A DNA stretch of 64,000 nucleotides from an uncultured Oscillospiraceae bacterium (GCA_900539695.1 UQDG01000012.1:11382-75381); one strand, 5' to 3'; shown: positions 19,441-28,059, numbered from the stretch's first letter. The notes: generated by a model not told the origin, from the letters alone. Numbers and translations: made by a program.

Positions 19441-19469
19441 ATTATAGTTGAGTTTTACTAATTTGTAAA
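19441..19469 (-). promoter_or_regulatory. Promoter of ilvA
   Basis: TTTACA (19464-19469) and TATAAT (19441-19446) are spaced by 17 bp on the minus strand. The leader downstream contains a hairpin with GCCCGA and TCGGGC arms (about 19382-19407). Confidence 0.75.
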
Positions 19470-19545
19470 GTGAATAATTTTCATGTTTAAATGTTATTGG
19501 CACCGTTCACAAGAATCTTTTCGCATCTTTGTGGAATATTGCTAA

Positions 19546-19574
19546 TTTTCCAGCCTTGACAAACGCGCTATAAT
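19546..19574 (+). promoter_or_regulatory. Possible promoter of kduI
   Basis: TATAAT (19569-19574) is a consensus -10. The matching -35 at 17 bp, TTTTCC (19546-19551), is weak, and a TTGACA at 19556 is too close. Activator dependence is possible. Confidence 0.4.
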
Positions 19575-19629
19575 AAAAAGGAAATAAGGCAAAAAACATC
19601 CGCTTTGGCGGTAAGGAGGATTCACTTTT

Positions 19630-20475
19630 ATGGACATCCGCTATTCCTGCAATCAGCGCGATTTTAAGCGCTACACCACCGAGGAAGTCCGCGATGAGAT
19701 GCTGATCACCGGCCTGTACAAGGCTGATGAGGTCGTGGCCGTTTACAGCCACGTGGACCGCATGGTCACCCTGGGCTGCATGCCTGTACATGAGGAAGTT
19801 TCCATCGACAAGGGCATCGACATCTGGGCCAACTTCGGCACCCATTACTTCCTGGAGCGCCGCGAGATCGGCATCTTCAACATTGGTGACGGCGCCGGCA
19901 CCATCACGGCCGACGGTGTGGAATATCACCTGAACGTCAAAGACTGCCTGTACATTACCCAGGGCACCCAGAAGGTCACCTTCAAGAGCGATGACTCCGA
20001 GCATCCCGCCAAGTTCTACATGGTCTCCGCCCCGGCACACTGCCGCTACGAGACCAAGCTGATCACCCTGGAGCAGGCCGCCAAGCGTCCCCTGGGCAGC
20101 CTGGAGACCTGCAACAAGCGCACCATCAACCAGTTCATCCATCCCAGCGTGCTGAAGACCTGCCAGCTGTCCATGGGCATGACCTGCCTGGAGCCGGGCA
20201 GCAACTGGAACACCATGCCCAGCCACACCCATGAGCGCCGCATGGAGATCTACACCTACTTCGACCTGCCGGATGACCAGGTGGTCTTCCATATGTGCGG
20301 CGAGCCGCAGCAGACCCGTCACATCGTGATGCACAACTACGACGCTGTTATCAGCCCGTCCTGGAGCATCCACAGCGGTGTCGGCACCTCGAACTACACC
20401 TTTATCTGGGCCATGGGCGGCGAGAACCAGGAGTTCGATGATATGGACAACATCGCCACCACCGACCTGCGCTAA
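19630..20475 (+). CDS. kduI: 5-dehydro-4-deoxy-D-glucuronate isomerase
   Basis: KduI converts 5-keto-4-deoxyuronate, released by pectin and glycosaminoglycan lyases, into 2,5-diketo-3-deoxygluconate. The 281-residue length is right. The cupin core carries the zinc ligands in MPSHTHERRMEIYTYFDLP (about residues 196-214) and the C-terminal WSIHSGVGTSNYTFIWAMGG (KduI signature). The ribosome site GGAGG lies just before the ATG. kduD follows 123 bp downstream with a weak hairpin between, so the two are likely coexpressed, with KduD performing the next step. Confidence 0.96.
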   Translation: MDIRYSCNQRDFKRYTTEEVRDEMLITGLYKADEVVAVYSHVDRMVTLGCMPVHEEVSIDKGIDIWANFGTHYFLERREIGIFNIGDGAGTITADGVEYHLNVKDCLYITQGTQKVTFKSDDSEHPAKFYMVSAPAHCRYETKLITLEQAAKRPLGSLETCNKRTINQFIHPSVLKTCQLSMGMTCLEPGSNWNTMPSHTHERRMEIYTYFDLPDDQVVFHMCGEPQQTRHIVMHNYDAVISPSWSIHSGVGTSNYTFIWAMGGENQEFDDMDNIATTDLR

Positions 20476-20514
20476 ACGCAACGATTTTGCGGTAGTTTTG
20501 CTGCAAAAATGTGC

Positions 20515-20539
20515 GCAGTTTGCGCAACTGCTTTTGTTT
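20515..20539 (+). terminator. Weak hairpin between kduI and kduD
   Basis: GCAGTT and AACTGC pair around a 5-nt loop and are followed by TTTTGTTT. With a 6-bp stem it probably causes partial termination only. Confidence 0.4.
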
Positions 20540-20598
20540 CCCGCGTCTGCCCAGCAGGCGTTTCGGATATTTTTATTGAATTTTAGGAGGTTTTAAAC

Positions 20599-21408
20599 AT
20601 GTCTGTTTGCACCCCGAAATCTTTTGATCTGACCGGCAAGGTCGCCCTGATCACCGGCGCTTCCTACGGCATCGGTTTTGCCATTGCTACCGCTATGGCC
20701 AACAACGGCGCCACCATCGTTTTCAACGACATCAAACAGGAGCTGGTCGACAAGGGCCTGGCCGCCTACAAAGAGGCCGGCATTGATGCCCACGGCTATG
20801 TCTGCGACGTCACCAACGAGGACGCTGTCAAGGCACTCGTCAAGCAGGTTACCGAGGAAGTTGGTCACATCAACATTCTGGTCAACAACGCCGGTATCAT
20901 CAAGCGTATCCCGATGACCGAGATGAGCGCTGCTCAGTTCCGTCAGGTCATCGACGTTGACCTGAACGCCCCGTTCATCGTGGCCAAGTCCGTTATCCCT
21001 GACATGATCGAGCAGGGCGGCGGTAAGATCATCAACATCTGCTCTATGATGAGCGAGCTGGGCCGTGAGACTGTCTCCGCCTACGCTGCTGCTAAGGGCG
21101 GCCTGAAGATGCTGACCAAGAACATCGCTTCCGAGTACGGCCAGTACAATATCCAGTGCAACGGCATTGGACCTGGCTACATTGCTACCCCGCAGACCGC
21201 ACCGCTGCGTGAGATCCAGCCGGACGGCAGCCGTCATCCGTTTGACCAGTTCATCGTTGCCAAGACCCCCGCTGGCCGCTGGGGCAATGCCGAGGATCTG
21301 GGCGGCCCCGCCGTCTTCCTGGCATCTGAGGCCTCTGACTTTGTCAACGGCCTGATCCTTTACGTCGATGGCGGCATCCTGGCCTACATCGGCAAGCAGC
21401 CGGGGTAA
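20599..21408 (+). CDS. kduD: 2-dehydro-3-deoxy-D-gluconate 5-dehydrogenase (SDR)
   Basis: A 269-residue short-chain dehydrogenase that reduces 2,5-diketo-3-deoxygluconate to KDG. The Rossmann motif is TGASYGIG (residues 19-26), NNAG is at about 98-101, and the catalytic residues are Ser in NICSMMSELG with YAAAKGG (Tyr and Lys). Placement after kduI makes this assignment stronger than sequence alone, since SDR specificity is hard to read. GGAGG precedes the ATG by 8 nt. Copy 2 of the stop-adjacent repeat starts just after the stop, followed by MITE copy B and then the terminator. Confidence 0.92.
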   Translation: MSVCTPKSFDLTGKVALITGASYGIGFAIATAMANNGATIVFNDIKQELVDKGLAAYKEAGIDAHGYVCDVTNEDAVKALVKQVTEEVGHINILVNNAGIIKRIPMTEMSAAQFRQVIDVDLNAPFIVAKSVIPDMIEQGGGKIINICSMMSELGRETVSAYAAAKGGLKMLTKNIASEYGQYNIQCNGIGPGYIATPQTAPLREIQPDGSRHPFDQFIVAKTPAGRWGNAEDLGGPAVFLASEASDFVNGLILYVDGGILAYIGKQPG

Positions 21409-21452
21409 CTTTCTCTTACTTTCTTTGAAAAGAAAGTAAGCAAAGAAACTTT
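21409..21452 (+). repeat. Stop-adjacent hairpin repeat, copy 2
   Basis: It begins at the kduD stop: TTACTTTCTTTGAAAAG, AAAGTAAG, GCAAAGAAACTTT. The stem pairs CTTACTTTCTTT with AAAGAAAGTAAG. MITE copy B starts 7 bp after it. Confidence 0.8.
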
Positions 21453-21459
21453 AATATAG

Positions 21460-21631
21460 GGCAATACTGCATAATTCTAAGTGCCGATACGGCGAGCGAG
21501 GTGCGGCAGCTGCTAAGCCAAAAGCGCAGATAATACTTTGTGTATTATCGAGCATTTTGGCAACGCAGATGCCGTGCCGCAGCCGCCGGAGCGGTGCTTG
21601 AGCCGTTAGGCGGGAATTGTGCGGTGTTGCC
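21460..21631 (+). mobile_element. MITE-like element, 172-bp copy B
   Basis: The ends are GGCAATACTGCATAATTC and GAATTGTGCGGTGTTGCC. It is flanked by direct repeats ATAG at 21456-21459 and 21632-21635. An internal GATAATAC-TTTGT-GTATTATC hairpin is present. It separates kduD from the terminator downstream. No coding capacity. Confidence 0.88.
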
Positions 21632-21642
21632 ATAGGCATACC

Positions 21643-21682
21643 AAAAAGAGGATGCAACTGGAAGGTTGCATCCTCTTTTATT
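21643..21682 (+). terminator. Terminator of kduID
   Basis: AAAAAGAGGATGCAAC pairs with GTTGCATCCTCTTTT around a short loop, followed by ATTTG. It is now displaced from kduD by the inserted copy B. Confidence 0.8.
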
Positions 21683-21695
21683 TGTTAAAACGCTT

Positions 21696-21792
21696 TGTAG
21701 GGCGAGCTCGTGGCCGTTTGCCATGTAAAAAACTTTTCCGGGAAACGTGTTGTTTCGCCAAGTTTGCGGGCGACCAATGGTCACCCCCTACA
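21696..21792. repeat. TGTAGGG...CCCTACA intergenic repeat, long form
   Basis: TGTAGGG at 21696 and CCCTACA at 21786-21792 bound a 97-bp segment without a frame. It shares ends with the repeat at 18073 and lies between the kduID terminator and the 3' end of the epimerase gene. Confidence 0.5.
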
Positions 21793-21800
21793 TTTTCCGC

Positions 21801-22673
21801 TTAGCCGATCTCAATGCTCCAGGCGAAAGTCTTGCTCTCGCCTGGGTTCAGCTGCTCGTGGCGGCCTTCCTCATTGACGGAGTTGGCCCAGCCGTTCCAG
21901 GGTTCCATGCAGACGAAGTTCTCGGCGTTCTGCTGCCAGAGGACACCCTTGCCGAAGGCAGCCTCATCAAAGGCGACCGTGACCTTATGGCCATTGCCGG
22001 AATCAGTCAGCACCATGGGGCTCTTCACGCCGGTCAGCAGGCGGATGGAATCCGCGGCATCATCCTTTTTGGTCAGGGTGATCTGGGCGGGGGCGGCGGG
22101 CTGATTGCCCTTGGCGTTCTCGCTGCAGGTGGCAGCGTTGATGTCGAAGCTGACATTTTCCAGCTTGGTCACACCAAAATAGGGATGGAAGCCAACGCTG
22201 AACGGCATCGGCTTATCTCCGGTGTTCTTCACGGTCAGGGCCAGGCCCGCCTTGCTGCCTGCCAGGGTGTAGCGCATGGTCAGAGCAAAATCAAACGGGT
22301 AGACGAACTTGGTCAGGCCGTTGGGGGTCAGGGACAGCTCGATGGCGTCCTCGGTGGCGGACTTGACCTGCCAGGGCAGCAGGTCGGCCAGGCCGTGGAC
22401 CTCGATGGGATGATCGGCACCGCCGAAGTGATGCGCGCCGCCATCCGGCTTGCCGCAGTTGGGGAACAGGATGGGCACGCCGCAGCGGGGGCGGTCGGTG
22501 GATTCAAAGTTTTTGTCACGCAGCCAGAGATACTCCTCGCCGGCCTTGGTGAAAGACGTTGCCATGCCGCCCTTTTCCGGTGTGACGGTCAGGGCATAGT
22601 CGCCATCCGTCAGGGTCAGGGTCTTGTAGCTGACGCCATACTTCTCGTAGACGCCCTCGGTCAATTTAGCCAT
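21801..22673 (-). CDS. Aldose 1-epimerase-like protein (galactose mutarotase fold)
   Basis: The 290-residue protein has the mutarotase-like beta-sandwich pattern: GGMATSFTKAGEEYLW near residue 35, RCGVPILFPNCGK (about 62-74), HPIEVHGLADLLPW with a conserved His, and GFHPYFGV (about 160) with the second active-site His. WNGWANSVNEEG corresponds to the late region with the catalytic Glu. The family interconverts sugar anomers in the cytoplasm or acts on phosphosugars. Its position between kduID and uxaAB suggests work on uronates or released galactose. The exact substrate cannot be read from the sequence. Confidence 0.82.
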   Translation of the reverse strand: MAKLTEGVYEKYGVSYKTLTLTDGDYALTVTPEKGGMATSFTKAGEEYLWLRDKNFESTDRPRCGVPILFPNCGKPDGGAHHFGGADHPIEVHGLADLLPWQVKSATEDAIELSLTPNGLTKFVYPFDFALTMRYTLAGSKAGLALTVKNTGDKPMPFSVGFHPYFGVTKLENVSFDINAATCSENAKGNQPAAPAQITLTKKDDAADSIRLLTGVKSPMVLTDSGNGHKVTVAFDEAAFGKGVLWQQNAENFVCMEPWNGWANSVNEEGRHEQLNPGESKTFAWSIEIG

Positions 22674-22756
22674 ATTACAACCTTCTATTCAACCCATCGC
22701 GCACTTTCCCGTGTCATATTCCGCTTGGTTTTACGCTTTTGGGCATTTTATATTAA

Positions 22757-22928
22757 GGCAACACCGCACAATTCCCGCTTTACAGCTTAAGCACCGCTGC
22801 TACGGCTGCGAAGCACAATCTGCGTTGCAAAAATGCTCGATAATACACAAAGTATTATCTGCGCTTTTTGCTTAGCAGCTTGTACTTCTCGCTCGCCGCA
22901 TCGGCACTTAGAATTATGCGGTGTTGCC
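22757..22928 (-). mobile_element. MITE-like element, 172-bp copy C
   Basis: Inverted relative to copy B. The ends are GGCAACACCGCACAATTC and GAATTATGCGGTGTTGCC, and the flanking direct repeats are TTAA at 22753-22756 and 22929-22932. It lies between the uxaA 3' end and the epimerase 5' end and shows several base changes relative to the other short copies. Confidence 0.87.
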
Positions 22929-22930
22929 TT

Positions 22931-22976
22931 AAAAGTTTCTTCGGTTCCTTCTCTTCAAAGAAGGGACATAACCCCC
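22931..22976 (-). repeat. Stop-adjacent hairpin repeat, copy 3
   Basis: On the minus strand it follows the uxaA stop: CCCTTCTTTGAAGAGAAGG, AACCGAAGAAACTTTT. Its last bases overlap the TTAA duplication of MITE copy C. Confidence 0.7.
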
Positions 22977-22980
22977 GTAA

Positions 22981-24465
22981 TCAAAGCACGACGCCGTCCT
23001 TGAAGATGGAGATCTCGCGGAAGCCCTTCTTCTCGGCGCAGGTCTGCTTGCCGGAAGCAACATCCAGCACCAGCTGGTACAGGTCAGCGCCAGCCTCGTC
23101 CAGGGTACGCTCGCCGTCCGCGACCACACCGGCATTGAAGTCGATCCAAGTCTTTTTCTTGGCGGCCAGCTGGCTGTTGGTAGCGATCTTCAGCGTCGGG
23201 GCGGGTGCGCCGAACGGCGTGCCGCGGCCGGTGGAGAACAGCACCATGTGGGCACCGGCGGCGGTCAGCGCAGTGGCGGAGACCAGGTCGTTGCCGGGGC
23301 CATACAGCATGTTCAGGCCCTTGGTGGTGACAGGCTCACCATAATCGATGACATCCATGATGGGGGCAGAGCCGCCCTTCTGGACGCAGCCGCAGGACTT
23401 GTCCTCCAGCGTGGTGATACCGCCCTGCTTGTTGCCCGGGCTGGGGTTGTCGTAAACGACCTCGTTGTGGCTGATGAAGTACTCTTTGAAGCCGTTGATC
23501 ATCTTAACAGCCTTCTCAAAGACCTGCTCATTCTGGCAGCGATCCATCAGGAAGCCCTCGGCGCCGAACATCTCGGGCACCTCGGTCAGCACGGTGGAAC
23601 CGCCGCGGGCGCACAGCATATCGCTGAAGCGGCCGATGGTGGGGTTGGCGGTGATGCCGGACAGACCGTCAGAGCCGCCGCACTTCATGCCGATGACCAG
23701 CTCGCTGGCGGGGATCGGCTCGCGCTTGAACTGGGCAGCGTAGGCGGCCAGCTCTTTCAGGATCTCGCGGCCTGCGACCAGCTCGTCCTCGACATCCTGG
23801 CAGGTCAGGAACTTGACGCGGTCAGCGTCGTAGTCGCCCAGTTCTTCCAGGAACTGCTCATGGGTCAGGTTCTCGCAGCCCAGAGAGAGCACCAGCACAG
23901 CGCCGGCGTTGGGGTGGCGGACCAGCGAAGCCAGCAGCTTGCGGGTCTGGGCATGGTCATGGCCGGTCTGGGAGCAACCGAAGGGATGGGTGAAGGTGTA
24001 CAGGCCGTCGATGGAGCCGGTGACCAGATCCTGGTTGTCCCGCACGAGGGCTTTGGCGCAGTCGTTGACGCAGCCGACGGTGGGGATGATCCAGATCTCG
24101 TTGCGGATGGCGGCACGGCCGTCCTTGCGGCGGTAGCCCATGAAAGTCTCCGGGGCCGCCGGGGTCAGGGGATGTACGTCGGGATGGTAGCTGTACTCGA
24201 TCTCGCCGGACAGGTTGGTCTTGACGTTGTGGGTGTGCATCCAGGTGCCGGGCACGGCGTCAGCGGTGGCATGGCCGATGGGGAAGCCGTACTTGATGAC
24301 ATTCTCGCCTGCCTTGATGGGAGCGATGGCCATCTTGTGGCCCTGGGGGATATCCTCAACAGCGGTGACGGTGGTGTTATCCACGGGGACAGCGGTGCCC
24401 TTGGCGATGGGGTGCAGGGCAACGACCACGTTATCTTTGGGGTTGATCTTAATAGCGATGGGCAT
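22981..24465 (-). CDS. uxaA: Altronate dehydratase (UxaA family)
   Basis: The 494-residue protein dehydrates altronate to KDG in galacturonate breakdown. An N-terminal SAF-type domain (about 1-95) has MAIAPIKAGENVIKYGFPIG and ends with the THNVKTNL stretch. The large C-terminal domain has FTHPFGCSQTG, GMKCGGSDGLSGITANPT and PAPTLKIATNSQLA, all typical of UxaA/GarD dehydratases. GarD (galactarate dehydratase) is a close alternative; the neighbouring tagaturonate reductase favours UxaA. AAGGAG precedes the ATG. MITE copy D lies 28 bp upstream. Confidence 0.93.
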   Translation of the reverse strand: MPIAIKINPKDNVVVALHPIAKGTAVPVDNTTVTAVEDIPQGHKMAIAPIKAGENVIKYGFPIGHATADAVPGTWMHTHNVKTNLSGEIEYSYHPDVHPLTPAAPETFMGYRRKDGRAAIRNEIWIIPTVGCVNDCAKALVRDNQDLVTGSIDGLYTFTHPFGCSQTGHDHAQTRKLLASLVRHPNAGAVLVLSLGCENLTHEQFLEELGDYDADRVKFLTCQDVEDELVAGREILKELAAYAAQFKREPIPASELVIGMKCGGSDGLSGITANPTIGRFSDMLCARGGSTVLTEVPEMFGAEGFLMDRCQNEQVFEKAVKMINGFKEYFISHNEVVYDNPSPGNKQGGITTLEDKSCGCVQKGGSAPIMDVIDYGEPVTTKGLNMLYGPGNDLVSATALTAAGAHMVLFSTGRGTPFGAPAPTLKIATNSQLAAKKKTWIDFNAGVVADGERTLDEAGADLYQLVLDVASGKQTCAEKKGFREISIFKDGVVL

Positions 24466-24493
24466 AATAAGACTATCTCCTTAATCTAGTTAT

Positions 24494-24665
24494 GGCAATA
24501 CCGCATAATTCTAAGTACCGATACGGCGAGCGAGGTGCGGCAGATGTTAAGCCAAAAGCGCAGATAATACTTTGTGTATTATCGAGCATTTTGGCAACGC
24601 AGATGCCGTGCCGCAGCCGCCGGAGCGGTGCTTAAGCCGTTAGGCGGGAATTGTGCGGTGTTGCC
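24494..24665 (+). mobile_element. MITE-like element, 172-bp copy D
   Basis: The ends are GGCAATACCGCATAATTC and GAATTGTGCGGTGTTGCC, with perfect TTAT duplications at 24490-24493 and 24666-24669. It lies between uxaB and uxaA, 28 bp upstream of the uxaA start, so any uxaA promoter must lie in or across it. Confidence 0.9.
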
Positions 24666-24669
24666 TTAT

Positions 24670-24704
24670 AATAAAATTGGGGCCGGAGGGCATTCTCCGG
24701 CCCC
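24670..24704 (-). terminator. Terminator after uxaB
   Basis: On the minus strand GGGGCCGGAG and CTCCGGCCCC pair around a 6-nt loop, followed by AATTTTATTAT. It separates uxaB from uxaA transcriptionally. Confidence 0.75.
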
Positions 24705-24738
24705 AGTGGGGTTTATTTTATGCGTTGCCGCACAGGAA

Positions 24739-26238
24739 TCACAGGCAGCTCTTGTAAGCAGCCAGAGCGCCCTGCTCGCGGATCATGGTCAGGTTCTTAA
24801 CGGTAGCTTCCTCGAAGCCGGCGACCTTGGTCAGGTCCTGGCCCCACATCTGCTCGTTGGTCATGACGGCGTGGACCAGGGTCGGGATGTCGTCGTTCTT
24901 GTGCTCGTTGTAGAATTCCAGAGCCCAGCGATCATCGGAGACGGTGTACTCGTTGCCCTTGGCGCGCTTGCAGACCAGTCCTTTGTCGGTCAAGCCCTGG
25001 ACATCGTTGCTGTAGAAGGCAATGTAAGCAGCGAAGCTCATGGTCAGGCAGGTGGGCAGCTTGCCGTTCTTCTCGATGTACTCGAGGAAGGAAGGCATGT
25101 TGCGGGCACGCCACTTGGAGGTGGAGTTCAGGGAGATGCTCATCAGCTCATGGTTGACGAACGGGTTGTTGAAGCGGTCCTCCACAGCAGCGGCGAACTT
25201 CTTGCAGTCGTCCTGATCCAGGGGCAGGATGGGCACGACCTCATCCAGTAGCATCTTGTTCATGTAGCCCAGGATGGTGTCGTCATGCATGCAGTCGCGC
25301 ACGATGTCGTAGCCGGCCAGGTATGCGCCCAGAACAAAGCCGGTGTGGGCGCCGTTCAGGATACGGACCTTGCGCTTCTTGTACGGGCTCATATCGGGGG
25401 TAACGAAGACATGATCCTCGAGGCCAGCCTTGCGGAAGGGCAGAACGTCGTTCAGCTTGGTGTCACCCTCGATGACCCAGACGCCAAAGACCTCACCGAC
25501 ATCCAGCAGCGGGTCAGCATAGCCGTGCTTGGCTTCCAGTTCAGCAACTTCCTTCTGGTCGCGGATGCGGCCGGGAACGATGCGGTCGACCAGAGAGCCG
25601 CAGAAGGTGCAGTCCTCGTTGACGTACTTCTTGAAGCCGTCCTCCAAGCCCCACTGCTCGATGTACTGGTTAACACACTTCAGCAGTTCCTTGCCGTTGT
25701 TGTCGATCAGCTCGCAGGCCAGCATGATGATGCCCTTCTTGCCTGCCTTATAGCGGTGATACAGCACCTGGGTCAGCTTGCCGGGGAAGCTGGATGCGGG
25801 AACGTCCTCCAGCTTGCAGGCGGGATCATAGACGATGCCGGCCTCGGTGGTGTTGGAGACGATGATCTCGAGGTCGTCGCTGGCGGCAACGGCCATCATC
25901 TTGTCAAAATCCTCTTTCTCATACGGGTTCAGGCAGCGGGACACGCTGGAGATCACGCGCTTGTCATCGACCTTTTTGCCGTTTTCGCTGCCGCGCAGGT
26001 ACAGGGTGTAGAGGCCCTCCTGCTCGTTGATCATCTTGGCCAGGCCGGGGGCGATGGGCTGGACCAGCACGCACTTGCCGTTCCAGTCAGCCTTCTCGTT
26101 GGCCAGGTCGAACCAGTAGTCAACGAAAGCGCGCAGGAAGTTGCCCTCACCGAACTGCAGGACCTTTTCGGGGGCATCTTTCAGGACATAACCGTCATAG
26201 CCGGACTTTTTCAGAACCTCGTAATTCAGAGTTTCCAT
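24739..26238 (-). CDS. uxaB: Tagaturonate reductase (altronate oxidoreductase)
   Basis: The 499-residue member of the polyol-specific long-chain dehydrogenase family reduces tagaturonate to altronate. The nucleotide-binding start is VLQFGEGNFLRAFVDYWFD (about residues 25-43). Family regions include SNTTEAGI, ERVVPGRI-like DRIVPGRI, LNGAHTGFVLGAYLAG (the conserved KxxxxN(G)xH area) and SISLNSTSKWRARNMPSFL. The fructuronate reductase UxuB is a paralogue; UxaB is preferred from the uxaA and uxaC neighbours and from its length. Divergent from uxaC. Confidence 0.92.
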   Translation of the reverse strand: METLNYEVLKKSGYDGYVLKDAPEKVLQFGEGNFLRAFVDYWFDLANEKADWNGKCVLVQPIAPGLAKMINEQEGLYTLYLRGSENGKKVDDKRVISSVSRCLNPYEKEDFDKMMAVAASDDLEIIVSNTTEAGIVYDPACKLEDVPASSFPGKLTQVLYHRYKAGKKGIIMLACELIDNNGKELLKCVNQYIEQWGLEDGFKKYVNEDCTFCGSLVDRIVPGRIRDQKEVAELEAKHGYADPLLDVGEVFGVWVIEGDTKLNDVLPFRKAGLEDHVFVTPDMSPYKKRKVRILNGAHTGFVLGAYLAGYDIVRDCMHDDTILGYMNKMLLDEVVPILPLDQDDCKKFAAAVEDRFNNPFVNHELMSISLNSTSKWRARNMPSFLEYIEKNGKLPTCLTMSFAAYIAFYSNDVQGLTDKGLVCKRAKGNEYTVSDDRWALEFYNEHKNDDIPTLVHAVMTNEQMWGQDLTKVAGFEEATVKNLTMIREQGALAAYKSCL

Positions 26239-26300
26239 ATTGCTTTCTCCTTATCACTTCATAGTTTCAGCGTGCGCACCGCACGCCTTGCTTAATTATC

Positions 26301-26329
26301 ATTTTAGAGTCTTTCCCGCCTGCCGTCAA
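26301..26329 (-). promoter_or_regulatory. Promoter of uxaB
   Basis: TTGACG (26324-26329) and TAAAAT (26301-26306), spacer 17 bp, minus strand. Confidence 0.65.
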
Positions 26330-26460
26330 GGTTCTTTTCGGGATTCTTTTTCAGCAAATCGCACATATTTTGCAAGTTATTTTTTTATCTATGTTCCTTT
26401 AGCACCCTGCACAGCTTCACCTTGCAAAATTCAGCAATTTTGACGCGCATACCGCAATTT

Positions 26461-26496
26461 TTACAACTTGTTGAATTGCTTTTCTTTATGTATAAT
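26461..26496 (+). promoter_or_regulatory. Promoter of uxaC with overlapping palindrome
   Basis: TTGTTG (26468-26473) and TATAAT (26491-26496) have a 17-bp spacer. The -35 is inside TTACAACTTGTTGAA (26461-26475), a near-palindrome (CAAC/GTTG) that could be an operator. The rest of the 378-bp uxaB-uxaC gap holds the uxaB promoter and an AAAATT-CAGC-AATTTT inverted repeat near 26425-26440. Confidence 0.6.
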
Positions 26497-26616
26497 AATA
26501 GCAGAGTATGTGCTTTCGGCGTTAAAACCCTGTGCAAGTATCGTTCGCTTGCCAAAGGGCCGCGCCGGGGGCGCAGCCCGCCACAACCTATATTATCTGT
26601 AAGGAGCGTTTTGTAC

Positions 26617-28059
26617 ATGAAAGCTTTTATGGACAAGGACTTTCTGCTGGAGACCCCTACCGCCCAGCACCTGTATCACGACTATTCGGCCAAGCTGCCC
26701 ATCGTAGACTATCACTGCCACATTCCCCCGCAGGAGATCTACGAGAACCGCCGCTTTGAGAACATCGCCCAGGTGTGGCTGGGCGGCCATCAGGTCCTGG
26801 CCGATGGCTCTGACTACTACTTTGGCGACCACTACAAGTGGCGCGTGATGCGTTCCAACGGCGTACCCGAGGAGTACATCACCGGCGACAAGCCCGACCG
26901 CGAGCGTTTCCAGAAGTTTGCCGAGGCCCTGCCCATGGCCATCGGCAACCCGATGTACACCTGGTGCCATCTGGAGCTGAAGAAGTACTTTGGCTACGAG
27001 GGCGTGCTGAACGGCGACACCGCTGAGGAAGTTTGGAACCTGTGCAACGAGAAGCTGCAGAATGACCCGAAGCTGACTGTCCGCGGCCTGATCGAGCAGA
27101 GCAATGTTGCCATGGTCGGCACCACCGATGACCCCATCGATTCTCTGGAGTGGCACAAGAAAATCAAGGCTGACCCGTCTATCAAGGTCGTCGTGGCCCC
27201 CTCCTACCGCCCCGACAAGGTCCTGAACATCCGCAAGGAAGGCTTTGCCGATTACATCCACAAGCTGGAGAACGTGGTCGGCCGCAAGTTTGCCTGTGCC
27301 AACTGCGTTGTCAACGCTCTGGATGAGCGCCTGCAGTTCTTCGTAGAGATGGGCTGCCGCGCCTCTGACCACGGCCTGGATTACATCCCCTACGTGGATA
27401 CCAACGCTGAGAAGGCTACCGCTGCTTTCAAGAAGGCTATGGCCGGTGAGACCCTGACCCAGGAAGAGGGCGACGAGTACACCACCTACGTGCTGCTGGC
27501 CCTGGGCCGCCTGTACAAGAAGTACAACGTGGCTATGCAGCTGCACTACAGCTGCCTGCGCAACGTCAACGAGAAGATGTACCGCAAGCTCGGCCCCGAT
27601 ACCGGCTACGATATGATCGCCGTGACCGATTGCAGCGCTACCATCAGCAGCCTGCTGAGCAAGCTGACCGAGACCGACGAGTGCCCGAAGGTCATCCTGT
27701 ACAGCCTGAACCCCGCCGACTTCGACATGCTGGGCACCCTGATGGGACCCTTCCAGGATGACGAGATCCCCGGCAAGATCCAGCTGGGTTCCGCCTGGTG
27801 GTTCTGCGATACCGACGACGGCATGTACCAGCAGATGAAGACCCTGGCTCGCCTGGGCCTGCTGGGCAACTTCATCGGTATGCTGACCGACAGCCGCAGC
27901 TTCCTGAGCTATACCCGCCACGAGCTGTTCCGCCGCCTGATGTGCAACCTGATCGGCAGCTGGGTCGAGAACGGCCAGTACCCCAACGATGACAAGGCCC
28001 TGAAGCAGATCGTCGAGGGCATCAGCTACTACAACGCCAAGCGCTACTTCAACCTGTAA
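26617..28059 (+). CDS. uxaC: Uronate (glucuronate/galacturonate) isomerase
   Basis: UxaC opens both catabolic routes by isomerising galacturonate to tagaturonate and glucuronate to fructuronate. The ATG at 26617 gives 480 residues and lies behind AAGGAG; the open frame to 26422 includes the promoter and is not coding. The amidohydrolase-fold signature LPIVDYHCHIPPQEIYEN is near residues 25-42 and supplies the metal-site histidines. FGDHYKWRVMRSNGV and MQLHYSCLRN are further family motifs, and EGISYYNAKRYF closes the protein. Family identity is very clear. Confidence 0.97.
   Translation: MKAFMDKDFLLETPTAQHLYHDYSAKLPIVDYHCHIPPQEIYENRRFENIAQVWLGGHQVLADGSDYYFGDHYKWRVMRSNGVPEEYITGDKPDRERFQKFAEALPMAIGNPMYTWCHLELKKYFGYEGVLNGDTAEEVWNLCNEKLQNDPKLTVRGLIEQSNVAMVGTTDDPIDSLEWHKKIKADPSIKVVVAPSYRPDKVLNIRKEGFADYIHKLENVVGRKFACANCVVNALDERLQFFVEMGCRASDHGLDYIPYVDTNAEKATAAFKKAMAGETLTQEEGDEYTTYVLLALGRLYKKYNVAMQLHYSCLRNVNEKMYRKLGPDTGYDMIAVTDCSATISSLLSKLTETDECPKVILYSLNPADFDMLGTLMGPFQDDEIPGKIQLGSAWWFCDTDDGMYQQMKTLARLGLLGNFIGMLTDSRSFLSYTRHELFRRLMCNLIGSWVENGQYPNDDKALKQIVEGISYYNAKRYFNL

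Noticed and set aside
19556..19574. TTGACA with TATAAT before kduI as a standard promoter
   Set aside because: The spacer is only 7 bp; a weaker -35 at 17 bp was noted instead.
21409..21452. Stop-adjacent repeats as ordinary intrinsic terminators
   Set aside because: The stems are A/T/G-mixed and not followed by U-runs; true terminators lie nearby at several of the loci (7103, 21643, 28131, 57228).
26422..26616. N-terminal extension of UxaC
   Set aside because: It covers the -35/-10 and leader; UxaC homology begins at 26617.
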